Below, piece by piece: positions 25,433 through 36,636 of a stretch of DNA of 64,000 bases (positions are counted from its first letter, which is position 1; each line of letters begins with the position of its first letter). The DNA comes from Bacillus sp. T33-2 (GTDB taxonomy: Bacteria > Bacillota > Bacilli > Bacillales > Cytobacillaceae): the NCBI RefSeq assembly GCF_002860205.1, contig NZ_PGVB01000029.1, positions 124,001 through 188,000 on the forward strand. Reading direction: 5' to 3'. The position numbers and the translations under genes are program-made. Below the pieces are notes generated by a model that did not search any database, had not been told where the DNA came from, and saw nothing but the letters and a program-made list of their open reading frames with translations.

Positions 25433-25459
25433 TTAGCACTCATTCTATCAGAGTGCTAA
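25433..25459 (+). promoter_or_regulatory. CIRCE operator, HrcA binding site
   Basis: TTAGCACTC (25433-25441), 9 bases, GAGTGCTAA (25451-25459): a perfect consensus CIRCE element. HrcA binds it and represses the operon until GroE is titrated by unfolded protein. Confidence 0.98.
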
Positions 25460-25471
25460 CAGGGGTGATGA

Positions 25472-26506
25472 ATGTTGTTAACAGAGCGCCAATTGTTGAT
25501 CCTACAGGTAATTGTTGATGACTTTATTCGTTCTGCCCAGCCAGTCGGGTCGAGAAGCTTGTCGAAAAAAGAGGAGATTTCCTTCAGCTCGGCAACGATC
25601 CGCAACGAAATGGCTGACCTAGAAGAACTCGGTTTTATTGAAAAAACACATACCTCATCGGGAAGGGTGCCTTCCGAGCAGGGATACCGTTATTATGTTG
25701 ACCATTTGCTTCTTCCTGCCAAGTTGAGCAGTGAAGATGTCCAGAATATTAAATCGGTCTTTGCTGAAAGAATATATGAACTGGAAAAAATCGTTCAGAA
25801 GTCAGCGAAGATTTTGTCGGATATGACGAATTACACATCGATCGTCCTAGGTCCCGCTGTAAAAGATAACAAGTTGAAAAAACTTCAGATTATACCTTTA
25901 AACCCGGAAACCGCGATCGCGATTATTGTCACTGACACTGGGCATGTCGAGAACAGGATGTTCCATTTCCCATCCAGCGTTGATCCCGGGGATGTCGAAA
26001 AAATGGTCAACATTTTAAATGAACGGCTTGTAGGCGTTCCTCTTGTAGAATTAAAAGGTAAAATTTTTAAAGAGGTTGCAGCCCTGCTCAGGCAGCATAT
26101 CAGCAATTATGACTTAATGTTCCATGCGCTTGCTGATACCCTGAAAATGCCTGACAGCGAAAAGGTTTTTTATGGCGGGAAGACAAATATGTTAAGCCAG
26201 CCCGAATTCAATGATGTTGAAAAAATCCGCAGCTTAATGAATATGATTGAGCAGGAAGATGGCATTTACCAATTAATCCGGAAGAATCCAGCCGGAATTA
26301 ACGTCAAGATCGGCAGGGAAAACAACAACTCCGCCATGGAAAACTGCAGCCTGATTACGGCTACCTATTCAATGGGTGCCGAGAAGCTGGGGACGATTGC
26401 TGTCCTTGGACCAACAAGGATGGAGTATTCCCGGGTAATCAGCCTGCTGAAATTGATAAGTACTGATTTATCGGCAGTCCTGACAGACCTGTATCAAAAC
26501 CATTGA
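25472..26506 (+). CDS. hrcA: HrcA, heat-shock repressor
   Basis: The 344-residue repressor has the N-terminal winged helix ([20 protein letters not shown] to [17 protein letters not shown], residues about 3-75) and a GAF-like dimer domain. It autoregulates through the CIRCE element 13 bases upstream of its start. Order hrcA-grpE-dnaK-dnaJ-prmA-rsmE-mtaB is the standard Bacillus arrangement. Confidence 0.97.
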   Translation: MLLTERQLLILQVIVDDFIRSAQPVGSRSLSKKEEISFSSATIRNEMADLEELGFIEKTHTSSGRVPSEQGYRYYVDHLLLPAKLSSEDVQNIKSVFAERIYELEKIVQKSAKILSDMTNYTSIVLGPAVKDNKLKKLQIIPLNPETAIAIIVTDTGHVENRMFHFPSSVDPGDVEKMVNILNERLVGVPLVELKGKIFKEVAALLRQHISNYDLMFHALADTLKMPDSEKVFYGGKTNMLSQPEFNDVEKIRSLMNMIEQEDGIYQLIRKNPAGINVKIGRENNNSAMENCSLITATYSMGAEKLGTIAVLGPTRMEYSRVISLLKLISTDLSAVLTDLYQNH

Positions 26507-26525
26507 GGCTGGAAATATTGATTAT

Positions 26526-26548
26526 GGGTGGAGCGGCTTGCTCCATCC
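26526..26548 (+). other. Inverted repeat between hrcA and grpE
   Basis: GGGTGGAGC (26526-26534) pairs with GCTCCATCC (26540-26548), 9 bp with one G-U pair and no T run. It may be an RNA processing or stability element. Confidence 0.45.
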
Positions 26549-26622
26549 TTGTCACAAGCCTGTAACAGGGCGAACATTCATCAATAAATTTATGCTTTTA
26601 TCTTTTTAGGGAGGTGAGTAAT

Positions 26623-27225
26623 TTGGAAGAAGAAAAAAACACTGGCGTGGAGCAGGAGCCCCAATTAACTGAACACAGCCAGGAAAATGGGGCAGCAGAG
26701 GAGATATTTGCTGAGAGTGAAACTTCAGCTCCTGAAAATGGTCCGGAAGCTTCCAGGGAAAAGCAGGGTTCAGATCAAGATAAAATAGCTGAGCTCGAGC
26801 AGAAATTGGAAGAGGCTGACAATCGCTATCTGCGCCTTCAGGCAGACTTTGATAACTTCCGCCGCCGCTCAAGGCTCGATCTTGAAGCGAGCGCAAAATA
26901 TAGAGCGCAAAGCCTGGTTACGGATCTTTTGCCGGCGATCGATAATTTCGAACGTGCGTTAAAAATGGAAGCGGACAGTGAACAGGCGAAGTCACTGCTT
27001 CAAGGTATGGAAATGGTATACCGCAGCCTGCTTGACGCCCTCAAAAAAGAGGGAATTGAACCGATTGACGCAGTTGGCAAGGAATTTGACCCTCATATGC
27101 ACCAGGCAGTTATGCAGGTTGAAGACGAGAATCATGAATCCAACATTGTCATTGAAGAATTCCAAAAAGGCTACATGCTGAAGGACCGGGTGATCAGGCC
27201 TTCAATGGTGAAAGTGAGCCAATAG
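26623..27225 (+). CDS. grpE: GrpE nucleotide exchange factor
   Basis: The 200-residue cochaperone releases ADP from DnaK. It has an acidic disordered start, a long coiled coil ([19 protein letters not shown]), and the beta domain with [13 protein letters not shown]-type sequence [15 protein letters not shown]. The TTG at 26623 is chosen, 8 bases after GGGAGG; the GTG three codons earlier lies within the site. Confidence 0.96.
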   Translation: MEEEKNTGVEQEPQLTEHSQENGAAEEIFAESETSAPENGPEASREKQGSDQDKIAELEQKLEEADNRYLRLQADFDNFRRRSRLDLEASAKYRAQSLVTDLLPAIDNFERALKMEADSEQAKSLLQGMEMVYRSLLDALKKEGIEPIDAVGKEFDPHMHQAVMQVEDENHESNIVIEEFQKGYMLKDRVIRPSMVKVSQ

Positions 27226-27251
27226 AAATTTACATATTAGCTGGGAGGTAA

Positions 27252-29090
<1,839 letters not shown>

Positions 29091-29098
29091 GTGCTGTA

Positions 29099-29138
29099 AA
29101 GTCAAAGTCAGGTCATTCTTGGCTTTGGCTTTTTCTTT
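29099..29138 (+). terminator. Weak terminator between dnaK and dnaJ
   Basis: GTCAAAGTC (29101-29109) pairs with GGCTTTGGC (29121-29129) using three G-U pairs, followed by six T. It may reduce dnaJ expression relative to dnaK. Confidence 0.5.
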
Positions 29139-29216
29139 GAGCGCTATTAATTATTGCACACCCGATGCCGGGAGTGATAAAATAATCTTTATGTGAAAAG
29201 ATTCGGGGTGGTAATC

Positions 29217-30338
29217 ATGAGCAAACGGGATTACTATGAGGTCCTTGGAGTTAGTAAAGGGGCATCTAAGGAAGAAATTAAAAAAGCATACCGCAAGCTG
29301 TCTAAAACATATCATCCGGACATTAATAAAGAGCCGGGTGCCGATGAAAAATTCAAAGAAGTAAAAGAAGCATATGAGGTGTTAAGCGACGAGCAAAAAC
29401 GCGCCCATTATGACCAGTTTGGGCATGCTGATCCAAACCAGGGCTTTGGCGGGGCTGACTTTGGAGGCTTCGGCGGATTCGAGGATATTTTCAATACTTT
29501 CTTTGGCGGCGGCGGTTCAAGGCGCCGTGACCCGAATGCACCACGACAGGGTGCAGATTTACAGTATACAATGACACTGTCGTTCGAAGAAGCCGTATTC
29601 GGAAAAGAAACCGATATTGAAATCCCAAGGGAAGAAACATGTGACACTTGCCACGGTTCCGGTGCCAAGCCGGGAACCAAAGTGGAGACATGCAGACATT
29701 GCCACGGCAGCGGCCAGCTTAACATCGAGCAAAACACTCCGTTTGGCAGAATCGTAAACCGCAGGGTCTGCAACCACTGTAATGGAACCGGAAAAGAAAT
29801 CAAGGAAAAGTGCCCTAAATGTTCAGGGACAGGCAAAGTTAACAAGCGCCGCAAAATCCATGTCAAAATCCCTGCTGGAGTTGACGACGGCCAGCAGCTA
29901 AGAGTTGCCGGCAAGGGTGAACCTGGCATAAACGGGGGCCCTGATGGGGATCTGTACATTGTTTTCCATATAAGGCAACATGAATTTTTTGAACGGGATG
30001 GAGACGACATTTATTGTGAAATGCCGGTTACATTTGTCCAGGCAGCGCTCGGTGACGAAATAGAGGTACCGACCGTCCATGGAAAGGTAAAATTAAAGGT
30101 TCCTGCAGGAACGCAGACTGGCACTAAATTCCGGTTAAGAGGAAAAGGGGTTCCAAATGTACGCGGCTATGGAACAGGCGACCAACATGTAATCGTCCGT
30201 GTTGTGACCCCAACAAAACTGTCAGAAAAGCAAAAACAGCTCCTGAGGGAGTTTGCCGACATCAGCGGGCAAATGCCTCTTGGGGAGCATGAAGAAGGCT
30301 TTTTCTCTAAAGTGAAAAGAGCTTTTAAGGGTGAATAA
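29217..30338 (+). CDS. dnaJ: DnaJ (Hsp40) cochaperone
   Basis: The 373-residue cochaperone has the J domain ([21 protein letters not shown] at about residue 34), a Gly/Phe-rich region, four CxxCxGxG zinc repeats ([32 protein letters not shown]) and the two C-terminal barrels. ATG at 29217 follows GGGGTGG; the frame opens eight codons upstream without a usable site. Confidence 0.98.
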   Translation: MSKRDYYEVLGVSKGASKEEIKKAYRKLSKTYHPDINKEPGADEKFKEVKEAYEVLSDEQKRAHYDQFGHADPNQGFGGADFGGFGGFEDIFNTFFGGGGSRRRDPNAPRQGADLQYTMTLSFEEAVFGKETDIEIPREETCDTCHGSGAKPGTKVETCRHCHGSGQLNIEQNTPFGRIVNRRVCNHCNGTGKEIKEKCPKCSGTGKVNKRRKIHVKIPAGVDDGQQLRVAGKGEPGINGGPDGDLYIVFHIRQHEFFERDGDDIYCEMPVTFVQAALGDEIEVPTVHGKVKLKVPAGTQTGTKFRLRGKGVPNVRGYGTGDQHVIVRVVTPTKLSEKQKQLLREFADISGQMPLGEHEEGFFSKVKRAFKGE

Positions 30339-30362
30339 AAGACATGGAGGGGCTGGCAGGAA

Positions 30363-31301
30363 ATGAAATGGTCCGAAATCAGCATTTTAACAACAAACGA
30401 AGCGATTGAGCCGATTTCAAATATATTGCATGAAGCAGGTGCAAGCGGGGTAGTGATCGAGGATCCGTTTGATCTTGTTAAAGAGAGAGAGGACCAATTC
30501 GGGGAAATCTATCAGCTCAATCCTGACGACTACCCGGAAGAGGGAGTCACTATAAAAGCCTACCTTCCCGTTAATAGCTTTCTTGGTGAAACGGTTGATG
30601 AAATAAAAGAAGCGATCAATAACTTAATTATTTACAATATTGATATTGGTATGAACAAAGTCACGATCAGCGAAGTAAATGAAGAAGAATGGGCGACTGC
30701 GTGGAAAAAATACTACAACCCAGTCAAGATTTCCGAGAAATTCACGATTGTCCCAACCTGGGAAGAATATACTCCTGTCCACAGCGATGAGGTCATCATT
30801 GAGCTTGACCCGGGAATGGCGTTCGGGACCGGCACCCATCCGACCACAGTCATGTGTATCCAGGCATTGGAGCGTACTGTCAGGCAAGGCGACAGCGTGA
30901 TTGATGTTGGAACAGGATCCGGCGTTTTAAGCATTGCCGCTGCAAAGCTTGGGGCAGGCAGGGTCGAGGCACTTGATCTTGATGATGTCGCAGTGAAAGC
31001 GGCAAAGCTGAACATCAAGCTGAATAAAGTACAGGAAATAGCTTCAGTCCGTCAAAATAATCTCTTGGACGGCGTTAACGGGCCGGCGGACATCATTGTC
31101 GCCAATATTCTCGCCGAAGTGATTGTCCGTTTTGTCGATGGTGCAGCCAGGATTGTAAAAGCTGGCGGTTATTTCATCACCTCCGGAATCATTCAGCAGA
31201 AAAAGCAGGACGTAAAGGATTCCCTGATCAAGGCTGGTTTTGAAATTGAAGAAATCATGGTCATGGAAGACTGGGTAGCCATTATTGCCAAAAAGAAATA
31301 G
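30363..31301 (+). CDS. prmA: Ribosomal protein L11 methyltransferase
   Basis: The 312-residue enzyme methylates L11. The SAM-binding motif is [15 protein letters not shown] (about residues 180-194), preceded by [14 protein letters not shown], and ANILAEV is the catalytic NxL-type motif. The ATG follows GGAGGGGCTGG, 25 bases after dnaJ. Confidence 0.96.
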   Translation: MKWSEISILTTNEAIEPISNILHEAGASGVVIEDPFDLVKEREDQFGEIYQLNPDDYPEEGVTIKAYLPVNSFLGETVDEIKEAINNLIIYNIDIGMNKVTISEVNEEEWATAWKKYYNPVKISEKFTIVPTWEEYTPVHSDEVIIELDPGMAFGTGTHPTTVMCIQALERTVRQGDSVIDVGTGSGVLSIAAAKLGAGRVEALDLDDVAVKAAKLNIKLNKVQEIASVRQNNLLDGVNGPADIIVANILAEVIVRFVDGAARIVKAGGYFITSGIIQQKKQDVKDSLIKAGFEIEEIMVMEDWVAIIAKKK

Positions 31302-31311
31302 ATTTTAAGGA

Positions 31312-31344
31312 AAGAGGGGGAGCACGAAGCCCCTTTTTCTGTTT
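31312..31344 (+). terminator. Terminator after prmA
   Basis: AAGAGGGGG pairs with CCCCTTTTT around AGCACGAAG, ending in a T-rich stretch. It would end the heat-shock transcript or weaken it before rsmE. Confidence 0.65.
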
Positions 31345-31456
31345 TTGGATTACAGGAAACCGGCAATGTATCAACAGCCAGCGTCATGCGGACTTTTCTT
31401 TCAAAGGATATTTTAGTAAAATCAATTTTACAGGATCAGGAGAGCAGGTGCTTTGG

Positions 31457-32203
31457 ATGCAGCGGTATTTTAGTATGGAAGCTTCTGGCGGGAATCGCTT
31501 TTATCTTAAAGGCGGCGACTTTCACCACATAGTGCGTGTGATGCGCATGAATGAAGGCGCTGAGATTATTTGTGTGGATCCTGTCGGGAAGAGCGCATTG
31601 TGCAAAATTGCAGAAATTACCGATGAAACTGTCGCAGCTGAAATTGTAAAATGGATAGAAGGATCATCTGAGCTTCCAGTCCACATTACGATTGCGAGCG
31701 GATTGCCCAAAGGGGATAAACTGGAGTGGATCATCCAAAAAGGGACTGAACTGGGTGCTTTTCAATTTGTCCCTTTCATCGCATCCCGCTCGGTCGTCAA
31801 ATGGGATGATAAAAAGTCTGCCAAGAAGGTCGAAAGATGGCAAAAGATAGCCAGGGAAGCTGCCGAGCAGTCACACCGGACAAGGGTTCCGGAAATATGT
31901 ACCCCTGTAAATATCCATCAATTAGTAAATGAAAGCCCGAACTATGATTATAAATTAATAGCATATGAAGAAGAAGCAAGGCAGGGAGAGTCTTCGGTAC
32001 TTGCAAGCACATTTTCAAAGCTGGGTGAGGGTGAGTCCCTGCTTGTTGTATTCGGCCCGGAAGGCGGATTGGCTGCAGAAGAAATTGCTTTGCTTAAAGA
32101 ACATGGTTTTGTGCCATGCGGGCTCGGCCCTCGCATTCTCCGGACTGAAACAGCACCCCTGTATGTTTTGTCCGCCGCTTCTTATCATTTTGAACTGAGG
32201 TGA
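31457..32203 (+). CDS. rsmE: 16S rRNA (uracil-1498-N3)-methyltransferase
   Basis: The 248-residue SPOUT-fold enzyme methylates U1498 of 16S rRNA. Visible blocks are HHIVRVMRMNEG, ASGLPKGDKLEWIIQKGTELG, the knot region FGPEGGL and GLGPRILRTETAPLY. ATG at 31457 is preferred, 6 bases after AGGTG; a GTG three codons upstream is part of that site. It is followed closely by mtaB. Confidence 0.95.
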   Translation: MQRYFSMEASGGNRFYLKGGDFHHIVRVMRMNEGAEIICVDPVGKSALCKIAEITDETVAAEIVKWIEGSSELPVHITIASGLPKGDKLEWIIQKGTELGAFQFVPFIASRSVVKWDDKKSAKKVERWQKIAREAAEQSHRTRVPEICTPVNIHQLVNESPNYDYKLIAYEEEARQGESSVLASTFSKLGEGESLLVVFGPEGGLAAEEIALLKEHGFVPCGLGPRILRTETAPLYVLSAASYHFELR

Positions 32204-32208
32204 AATCA

Positions 32209-33564
32209 ATGGCTACAGTTGCGTTCCATACCCTTGGATGCAAAGTAAACCACTACGAAACAGAGGCCATTTGGCAGTTATTTAAAGAACAAGGCTACGA
32301 GCGAGTTGATTTTGAAGGAAGCTCTGATGTATATATCATCAATACATGCACGGTTACGAACACTGGCGATAAAAAAAGCCGCCAGGTGATCCGGCGGGCC
32401 GTGCGCAAGAACCCGGACGCTGTTATTTGCGTGACTGGCTGTTATGCCCAAACCTCCCCTGCGGAAATCATGGCGATACCTGGTGTGGATATAGTTGTCG
32501 GTACGCAGGACAGAGTGAAAATGCTCGACTATATTGATCAGTTTAAGCAGGAGCGCCAGCCGATCAACGGTGTCAGGAACATCATGAAAAACCGCGTATA
32601 CGAAGAGCTCGACGTCCCGGCTTTCACCGACAGGACGAGGGCATCGCTAAAAATCCAGGAGGGATGCAACAATTTTTGTACATTTTGCATTATCCCCTGG
32701 GCCCGCGGCTTAATGAGGTCGAGGGATCCTAAAGAAGTCGTCCGTCAGGCCCAGCAGCTGGTGGATGCCGGCTATAAAGAAATCGTGCTGACTGGCATCC
32801 ATACAGGCGGGTACGGGGAGGATATGAAGGACTATAACCTTGCCATGCTGCTCCGTGATCTTGAGACAAAGGTCAGTGGTTTAAAACGCCTTCGCATTTC
32901 CTCGATCGAAGCAAGCCAGATTACCGATGAAGTCATCGAAGTGATCAACCAGTCGAACATCGTTGTCAGGCACTTGCATATTCCGCTGCAATCCGGCTCT
33001 GACACTGTGTTGAAGCGGATGCGCCGTAAATATACAATGGAATTTTTCGGTGAGAGGCTTGACCGCCTGAAGGAAGCCCTTCCTGGGCTTGCGGTCACCT
33101 CTGATGTTATTGTCGGGTTTCCTGGGGAAACGGAAGAAGAATTTATGGAAACTTACAATTTTATAAAAAAACACAAGTTTTCAGAGCTTCATGTGTTCCC
33201 GTACTCCAAACGGACAGGTACGCCTGCAGCACGGATGGAGGACCAGGTTGACGAGGAAATCAAAAACGAACGAGTCCACCGTTTGATCTCCCTCTCTGAC
33301 CAGCTTGCAAAAGAGTATGCATCCCAATTTGAAAATGAAGTGCTTGAAGTTATTCCGGAAGAAAAGTTTAAAGAAGGTACAGATCAAGACGGGCTCTATG
33401 TCGGGTACACTGACAATTATTTAAAAGTGGTTTTCCCTGCCTTGGAAGAAATGATCGGCCAAATTGTAAAAGTAAAGATCACAAAGGCTGGCTATCCGTA
33501 CAACGAAGGGCAATTTGTCCGCGTGTTGGAGGATGGGCCTGTAATGGAAAAGGTTGTAATTTAA
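32209..33564 (+). CDS. mtaB: tRNA methylthiotransferase MtaB
   Basis: The 451-residue enzyme converts t6A37 to ms2t6A37 in tRNA. The N-terminal UPF0004 domain holds HTLGCKVN, NTCTVT and VTGCYAQ cysteines; the radical SAM motif is CNNFCTFC near residue 152; a TRAM domain closes the C terminus. The ATG is 6 bases after GAGGTG, and the gene starts 5 bases past rsmE. Confidence 0.96.
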   Translation: MATVAFHTLGCKVNHYETEAIWQLFKEQGYERVDFEGSSDVYIINTCTVTNTGDKKSRQVIRRAVRKNPDAVICVTGCYAQTSPAEIMAIPGVDIVVGTQDRVKMLDYIDQFKQERQPINGVRNIMKNRVYEELDVPAFTDRTRASLKIQEGCNNFCTFCIIPWARGLMRSRDPKEVVRQAQQLVDAGYKEIVLTGIHTGGYGEDMKDYNLAMLLRDLETKVSGLKRLRISSIEASQITDEVIEVINQSNIVVRHLHIPLQSGSDTVLKRMRRKYTMEFFGERLDRLKEALPGLAVTSDVIVGFPGETEEEFMETYNFIKKHKFSELHVFPYSKRTGTPAARMEDQVDEEIKNERVHRLISLSDQLAKEYASQFENEVLEVIPEEKFKEGTDQDGLYVGYTDNYLKVVFPALEEMIGQIVKVKITKAGYPYNEGQFVRVLEDGPVMEKVVI

Positions 33565-33575
33565 TGGTGAGTGTG

Positions 33576-33608
33576 AGGAACTGTTTTCGGACGGTTCCTT
33601 TTTTTATG
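33576..33608 (+). terminator. Terminator after mtaB
   Basis: GGAAC (33577-33581) pairs with GTTCC (33594-33598) with further partial pairing, followed by a run of seven T. Confidence 0.65.
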
Positions 33609-33619
33609 GGAGATTCCCT

Positions 33620-33745
33620 GATATATACCGATTTTTTATTGATATTTTTTATTTTTCACTCCAAATATTCCAGTCTTCACTCGATATTTTGTTATTCCCA
33701 CTCGATATATTTCAATCTGGCCCCGATATGGTTCTTTCACCTCAT
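33620..33745. repeat. Degenerate 21-bp tandem repeat, six units, in the mtaB-deoC gap
   Basis: GATAT or a close form occurs at 33620, 33641, 33662 (CAAATAT), 33683, 33704 and 33725, exactly 21 bases apart. Three units also end in CACTC (33657-33661, 33678-33682 and 33699-33703, within one base). Units are AT-rich and differ at many positions. The rest of the 348-base gap (33565-33912) holds the mtaB terminator and the deoC leader. An open frame across it simply reflects the 21-base (7-codon) period. Confidence 0.65.
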
Positions 33746-33912
33746 AGTTTTGCCAACGCTACACAAGATGGCAGGAATTACGCGTGAATACGGCTGTTCT
33801 CTCTTTCAGCAGCAACCGTTGTTAATAAAAGCACTCTAAAATTGCATGGTTATACGGACTCAATGTTATGATAAAGATGCATGGCTTTATTTACAGAAAG
33901 GAGAACATATAT

Positions 33913-34584
33913 ATGGCAGAAAATATTGCAAGAATGATTGACCATACATTATTAAAGGCTGACGCAACAAAAGAGCAGATTCAGACACTTTGCGAGGAAG
34001 CAAAAGAGTACAACTTTGCCTCGGTATGCGTAAATCCGGCTTGGGTCAAGTTTTCCAGCGGGCTGCTTGCCGGGGCAGATGTAAAGGTTTGTACAGTAAT
34101 CGGTTTTCCGCTTGGGGCTGCCACGCCTGAAACGAAAGCATTCGAAACAGCCAATGCCATTGAAAATGGCGCCGGTGAAGTTGACATGGTCATCAATATC
34201 GGTGCTTTAAAAAGCGGCGACAACGAATATGTTGAAGAGGATATCCGTGCCGTTGTCAATGCCGCCCGGGGCAAGGCGCTTACAAAAGTGATCATTGAAA
34301 CCAGCCTGCTTACTGAAGAAGAAAAGGTGCGGGCTTGCGAGATGTCTGTTAAAGCGGGTGCAGATTTTGTAAAAACGTCAACCGGCTTCTCGACAGGCGG
34401 GGCAACATATGAAGATATCGCCCTGATGAGAAAAACTGTCGGGCCGGATATCGGTGTGAAGGCTTCAGGCGGAGTCAGAAGCGCAGACGACGTTAAAAAA
34501 ATGATCGAGGCAGGGGCAACGCGGATTGGCGCGAGCGCTGGGATTGCAATTGTAAAAGGGCTGCAGGGAGAAACAGATTATTAA
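33913..34584 (+). CDS. deoC: Deoxyribose-phosphate aldolase
   Basis: The 223-residue class I aldolase cleaves deoxyribose 5-phosphate to glyceraldehyde 3-phosphate and acetaldehyde in deoxynucleoside breakdown. The Schiff-base Lys is in [13 protein letters not shown] (about residue 153-154), and the proton relay Asp/Lys are in [11 protein letters not shown] and GVKASGG. ATG at 33913 follows AAAGGAG; the frame opens 15 codons upstream. In B. subtilis deoC lies with nupC and pdp; here it is alone. Confidence 0.96.
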   Translation: MAENIARMIDHTLLKADATKEQIQTLCEEAKEYNFASVCVNPAWVKFSSGLLAGADVKVCTVIGFPLGAATPETKAFETANAIENGAGEVDMVINIGALKSGDNEYVEEDIRAVVNAARGKALTKVIIETSLLTEEEKVRACEMSVKAGADFVKTSTGFSTGGATYEDIALMRKTVGPDIGVKASGGVRSADDVKKMIEAGATRIGASAGIAIVKGLQGETDY

Positions 34585-34587
34585 GAA

Positions 34588-34617
34588 AGAGGCCGGAATG
34601 CTTCGGCCTCTTTTGCT
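34588..34617. terminator. Terminator after deoC
   Basis: GAGGCCG (34589-34595) pairs with CGGCCTC (34604-34610), followed by TTTTGCTT. It lies between convergent deoC and yqeW. Confidence 0.85.
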
Positions 34618-34631
34618 TGTTCGTGTAATGA

Positions 34632-35552
34632 TTAACGTCCGTGAAGAAACTCTATCATTTTGCCAAATCGCTGTGCGAATGGCAGCACCACAAGTGATGT
34701 TATCGCGTTGAACAGTACACTGGCATGGGCAAGCTGGACGTCCGGATGGCTGGATGTCAAAGAGGTGATTTGGGCATATTGGTCGATAAAAGGGTAAAAC
34801 GCTGACACGCCCGCTATATTGAGCCAAACATGCGCAAAAGCCGTCAATTTTGCTTCCCTTCCTGCTCCAATCGAGGCCAGCAGGGCAGTGATGCATGTCC
34901 CTATATTCGCACCGAGCATTACAGCCAGCCCCGAATCCAGCTTTAAAATATCCTCGGATAAAAAACCCATTACAATCCCTGTAACAGCTGTGCTGGATTG
35001 GATGGCTGCCGTTATGGCAGCCCCGGCAATTACACTCCAGAAATGGCTGCCTGCCATCATCTGCAGGGAAGATCCAACCTGGGGCAGGCTTGTTACAGGC
35101 TCCGCAATGAAAGTAAAGCCACGCATCGCCGCAAACACAGCGGCCATTCCAAGGGAAATTGCCCCCGAGTTACGGTATGCCGCTTTCGGGGAAAAAAGCA
35201 GGACTGCCCCAAGGATGGCGAATGGGACAATAAATATATCGATATTGATGGTAATCATTTCAAGTGTGAAAGTCGTGCCGATATTGGTTCCAAGAATGAT
35301 GCCGATCGACCGGGGGAAAGTAAGGAGCCTTGCCGAAATGAGACCGATTGTAAGCACCATTACCGCCGCGCTGCTGTGAAGCAGTGCCGTTATGACAGCG
35401 CCCGCCAGCAATCCCTTTAATGGAGTGTCTGTCATGGAGGCAAGCCATCGTTTCAGCGATTCAGCGGACAGCTTGAACAAGCCATTCCTCATGACAGCCA
35501 TTCCGCCAATAAACAGAGCAATACAGAGAATAAACAGACATAATAAACCCAT
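34632..35552 (-). CDS. yqeW: Na+/Pi cotransporter family protein YqeW
   Basis: The 306-residue membrane protein has the two inverted repeats of the NptA/PhoU-linked Na/Pi family: LLHSSAAVMVLTIGL with GTNIGTT, and AIQSSTAVTGIVMG with GANIGTC. About eight hydrophobic spans are visible. It probably moves phosphate or another anion with sodium, but the substrate is not proven. The ATG at 35552 is 8 bases after AAGGGGG; the longer frame lacks a site. Confidence 0.9.
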   Translation of the reverse strand: MGLLCLFILCIALFIGGMAVMRNGLFKLSAESLKRWLASMTDTPLKGLLAGAVITALLHSSAAVMVLTIGLISARLLTFPRSIGIILGTNIGTTFTLEMITINIDIFIVPFAILGAVLLFSPKAAYRNSGAISLGMAAVFAAMRGFTFIAEPVTSLPQVGSSLQMMAGSHFWSVIAGAAITAAIQSSTAVTGIVMGFLSEDILKLDSGLAVMLGANIGTCITALLASIGAGREAKLTAFAHVWLNIAGVSAFYPFIDQYAQITSLTSSHPDVQLAHASVLFNAITSLVVLPFAQRFGKMIEFLHGR

Positions 35553-35676
35553 TGATTCCGCCCCCTTCACTATAAATGTATTGAGCAGCATCGATGGACA
35601 TGCTAAAACATAGAGAAATAGGTTGGGCTTGTTTTTGAAATGGGCTTGAAACTTTATTGTCCTGGGCTAATTACAG

Positions 35677-35705
35677 TTGACCTTGTATGGAGGTTATATT
35701 ATAAT
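35677..35705 (+). promoter_or_regulatory. SigA promoter of rpsU-yqeY
   Basis: TTGACC (35677-35682), 17 bases, TATAAT (35700-35705). The leader to rpsU is about 60 bases. Confidence 0.8.
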
Positions 35706-35770
35706 TGCAAAGTACATGGATTTCCATGTGTCTTGGTGTAAGTGTGTTGTGCTCGGAGGGAGGGAAAGAG

Positions 35771-35944
35771 ATGTCTAAAACTGTCGTTCGCAAAAACGAA
35801 TCGCTTGAAGATGCTCTTCGACGCTTCAAACGTACAGTATCCAAAACAGGTACTTTGCAGGAAGCAAGAAAGCGCGAATTCTACGAAAAACCTAGTGTGA
35901 AGCGTAAGAAAAAGTCTGAAGCTGCCAGAAAGCGTAAGTGGTAA
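35771..35944 (+). CDS. rpsU: Ribosomal protein S21
   Basis: The 57-residue protein begins [19 protein letters not shown] and ends in a Lys/Arg-rich tail. It joins the 30S platform near the anti-Shine-Dalgarno end. GGAGGGAGGG lies before the ATG; the frame continues upstream through the promoter region and is not coding there. yqeY follows after 14 bases. Confidence 0.97.
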   Translation: MSKTVVRKNESLEDALRRFKRTVSKTGTLQEARKREFYEKPSVKRKKKSEAARKRKW

Positions 35945-35958
35945 GAGAGGTTGAATCA

Positions 35959-36405
35959 ATGAGTCTTCTCGAGCGTTTAAATGATGATATGAAGCAAGCG
36001 ATGAAGAACAGAGAAAAAGACAGACTCACGACTATTCGGATGATCAAAGCGTCACTGCAAAACGAAGCAATTAAGCTTGGCAAGCAGGAGCTGTCCGAAG
36101 AGGAAGAGTTAACAGTACTTTCTCGTGAATTAAAACAACGCAAGGATTCCCTCCAGGAATTTGAAAAAGCAGGCCGCGAAGATCTTGTTGAAAAGCTTCG
36201 CACCGAATTAAAACACGTCGAGCATTATATGCCGGAGCAGCTCTCAGAAGAAGAGCTGGCGGACATCGTCAAACAAACCATTGCTGAAACCGGGGCAGCA
36301 TCAAAAGCTGACATGGGTAAAGTAATGGCAGCGATGATGCCAAAGGTTAAAGGCAAAGCAGACGGATCATTGGTTAACAAACTTGTGCAACAACACCTTT
36401 CATAA
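35959..36405 (+). CDS. yqeY: GatB/YqeY domain protein
   Basis: The 148-residue helical protein is the stand-alone form of the C-terminal tRNA-binding domain of GatB. Typical parts are [32 protein letters not shown] and [19 protein letters not shown] role in charged-tRNA quality control is inferred only from the domain. The ATG follows AGAGAGGTTG. Confidence 0.93.
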   Translation: MSLLERLNDDMKQAMKNREKDRLTTIRMIKASLQNEAIKLGKQELSEEEELTVLSRELKQRKDSLQEFEKAGREDLVEKLRTELKHVEHYMPEQLSEEELADIVKQTIAETGAASKADMGKVMAAMMPKVKGKADGSLVNKLVQQHLS

Positions 36406-36415
36406 TAAGTGCTCA

Positions 36416-36450
36416 AAGGCCGCGAGTCCAAGACTTGCTGCCTTTTTTGC
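36416..36450 (+). terminator. Terminator after yqeY
   Basis: A 12 of 13 bp stem (AAGGCCGCGAGTC with GACTTGCTGCCTT) with a 3-base loop is followed by TTTT. Confidence 0.8.
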
Positions 36451-36564
36451 TTTAATCCCCTCCTCCCGCTCTCCGACTGTCGCTTCAATGAAGTTCAACT
36501 CCTCCTTTAATATGCAATCCGCATCTGAAACATTGTTTACATACATAAATAATTATTCAAAACA

Positions 36565-36590
36565 TGAAACTTTTTTAATAGGTAAACGTA
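36565..36590 (+). promoter_or_regulatory. SigW-type promoter of yqeZ-floA-yqfB
   Basis: TGAAAC (36565-36570), a 16-base spacer, CGTA (36587-36590). This is the exact ECF SigW consensus known for the B. subtilis yqeZ operon, which responds to envelope stress and membrane-active antimicrobials. Confidence 0.9.
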
Positions 36591-36636
36591 AATATTGGAA
36601 AGTCCAATTTGTGTACTAGAAAGGAGGGCATATATT

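Noticed and set aside
29408-30010. 200-codon antisense frame over dnaJ
   Set aside because: Pro/Ser-rich shadow of the Gly-rich and zinc regions of dnaJ.
33620-33745. Possible CRISPR array
   Set aside because: Units are contiguous and degenerate with no distinct spacers, and no cas genes are present.
33564-33839. 91-codon frame after mtaB
   Set aside because: It crosses the mtaB terminator and the 21-bp repeats; the open frame follows from the 7-codon period of AT-rich repeats.
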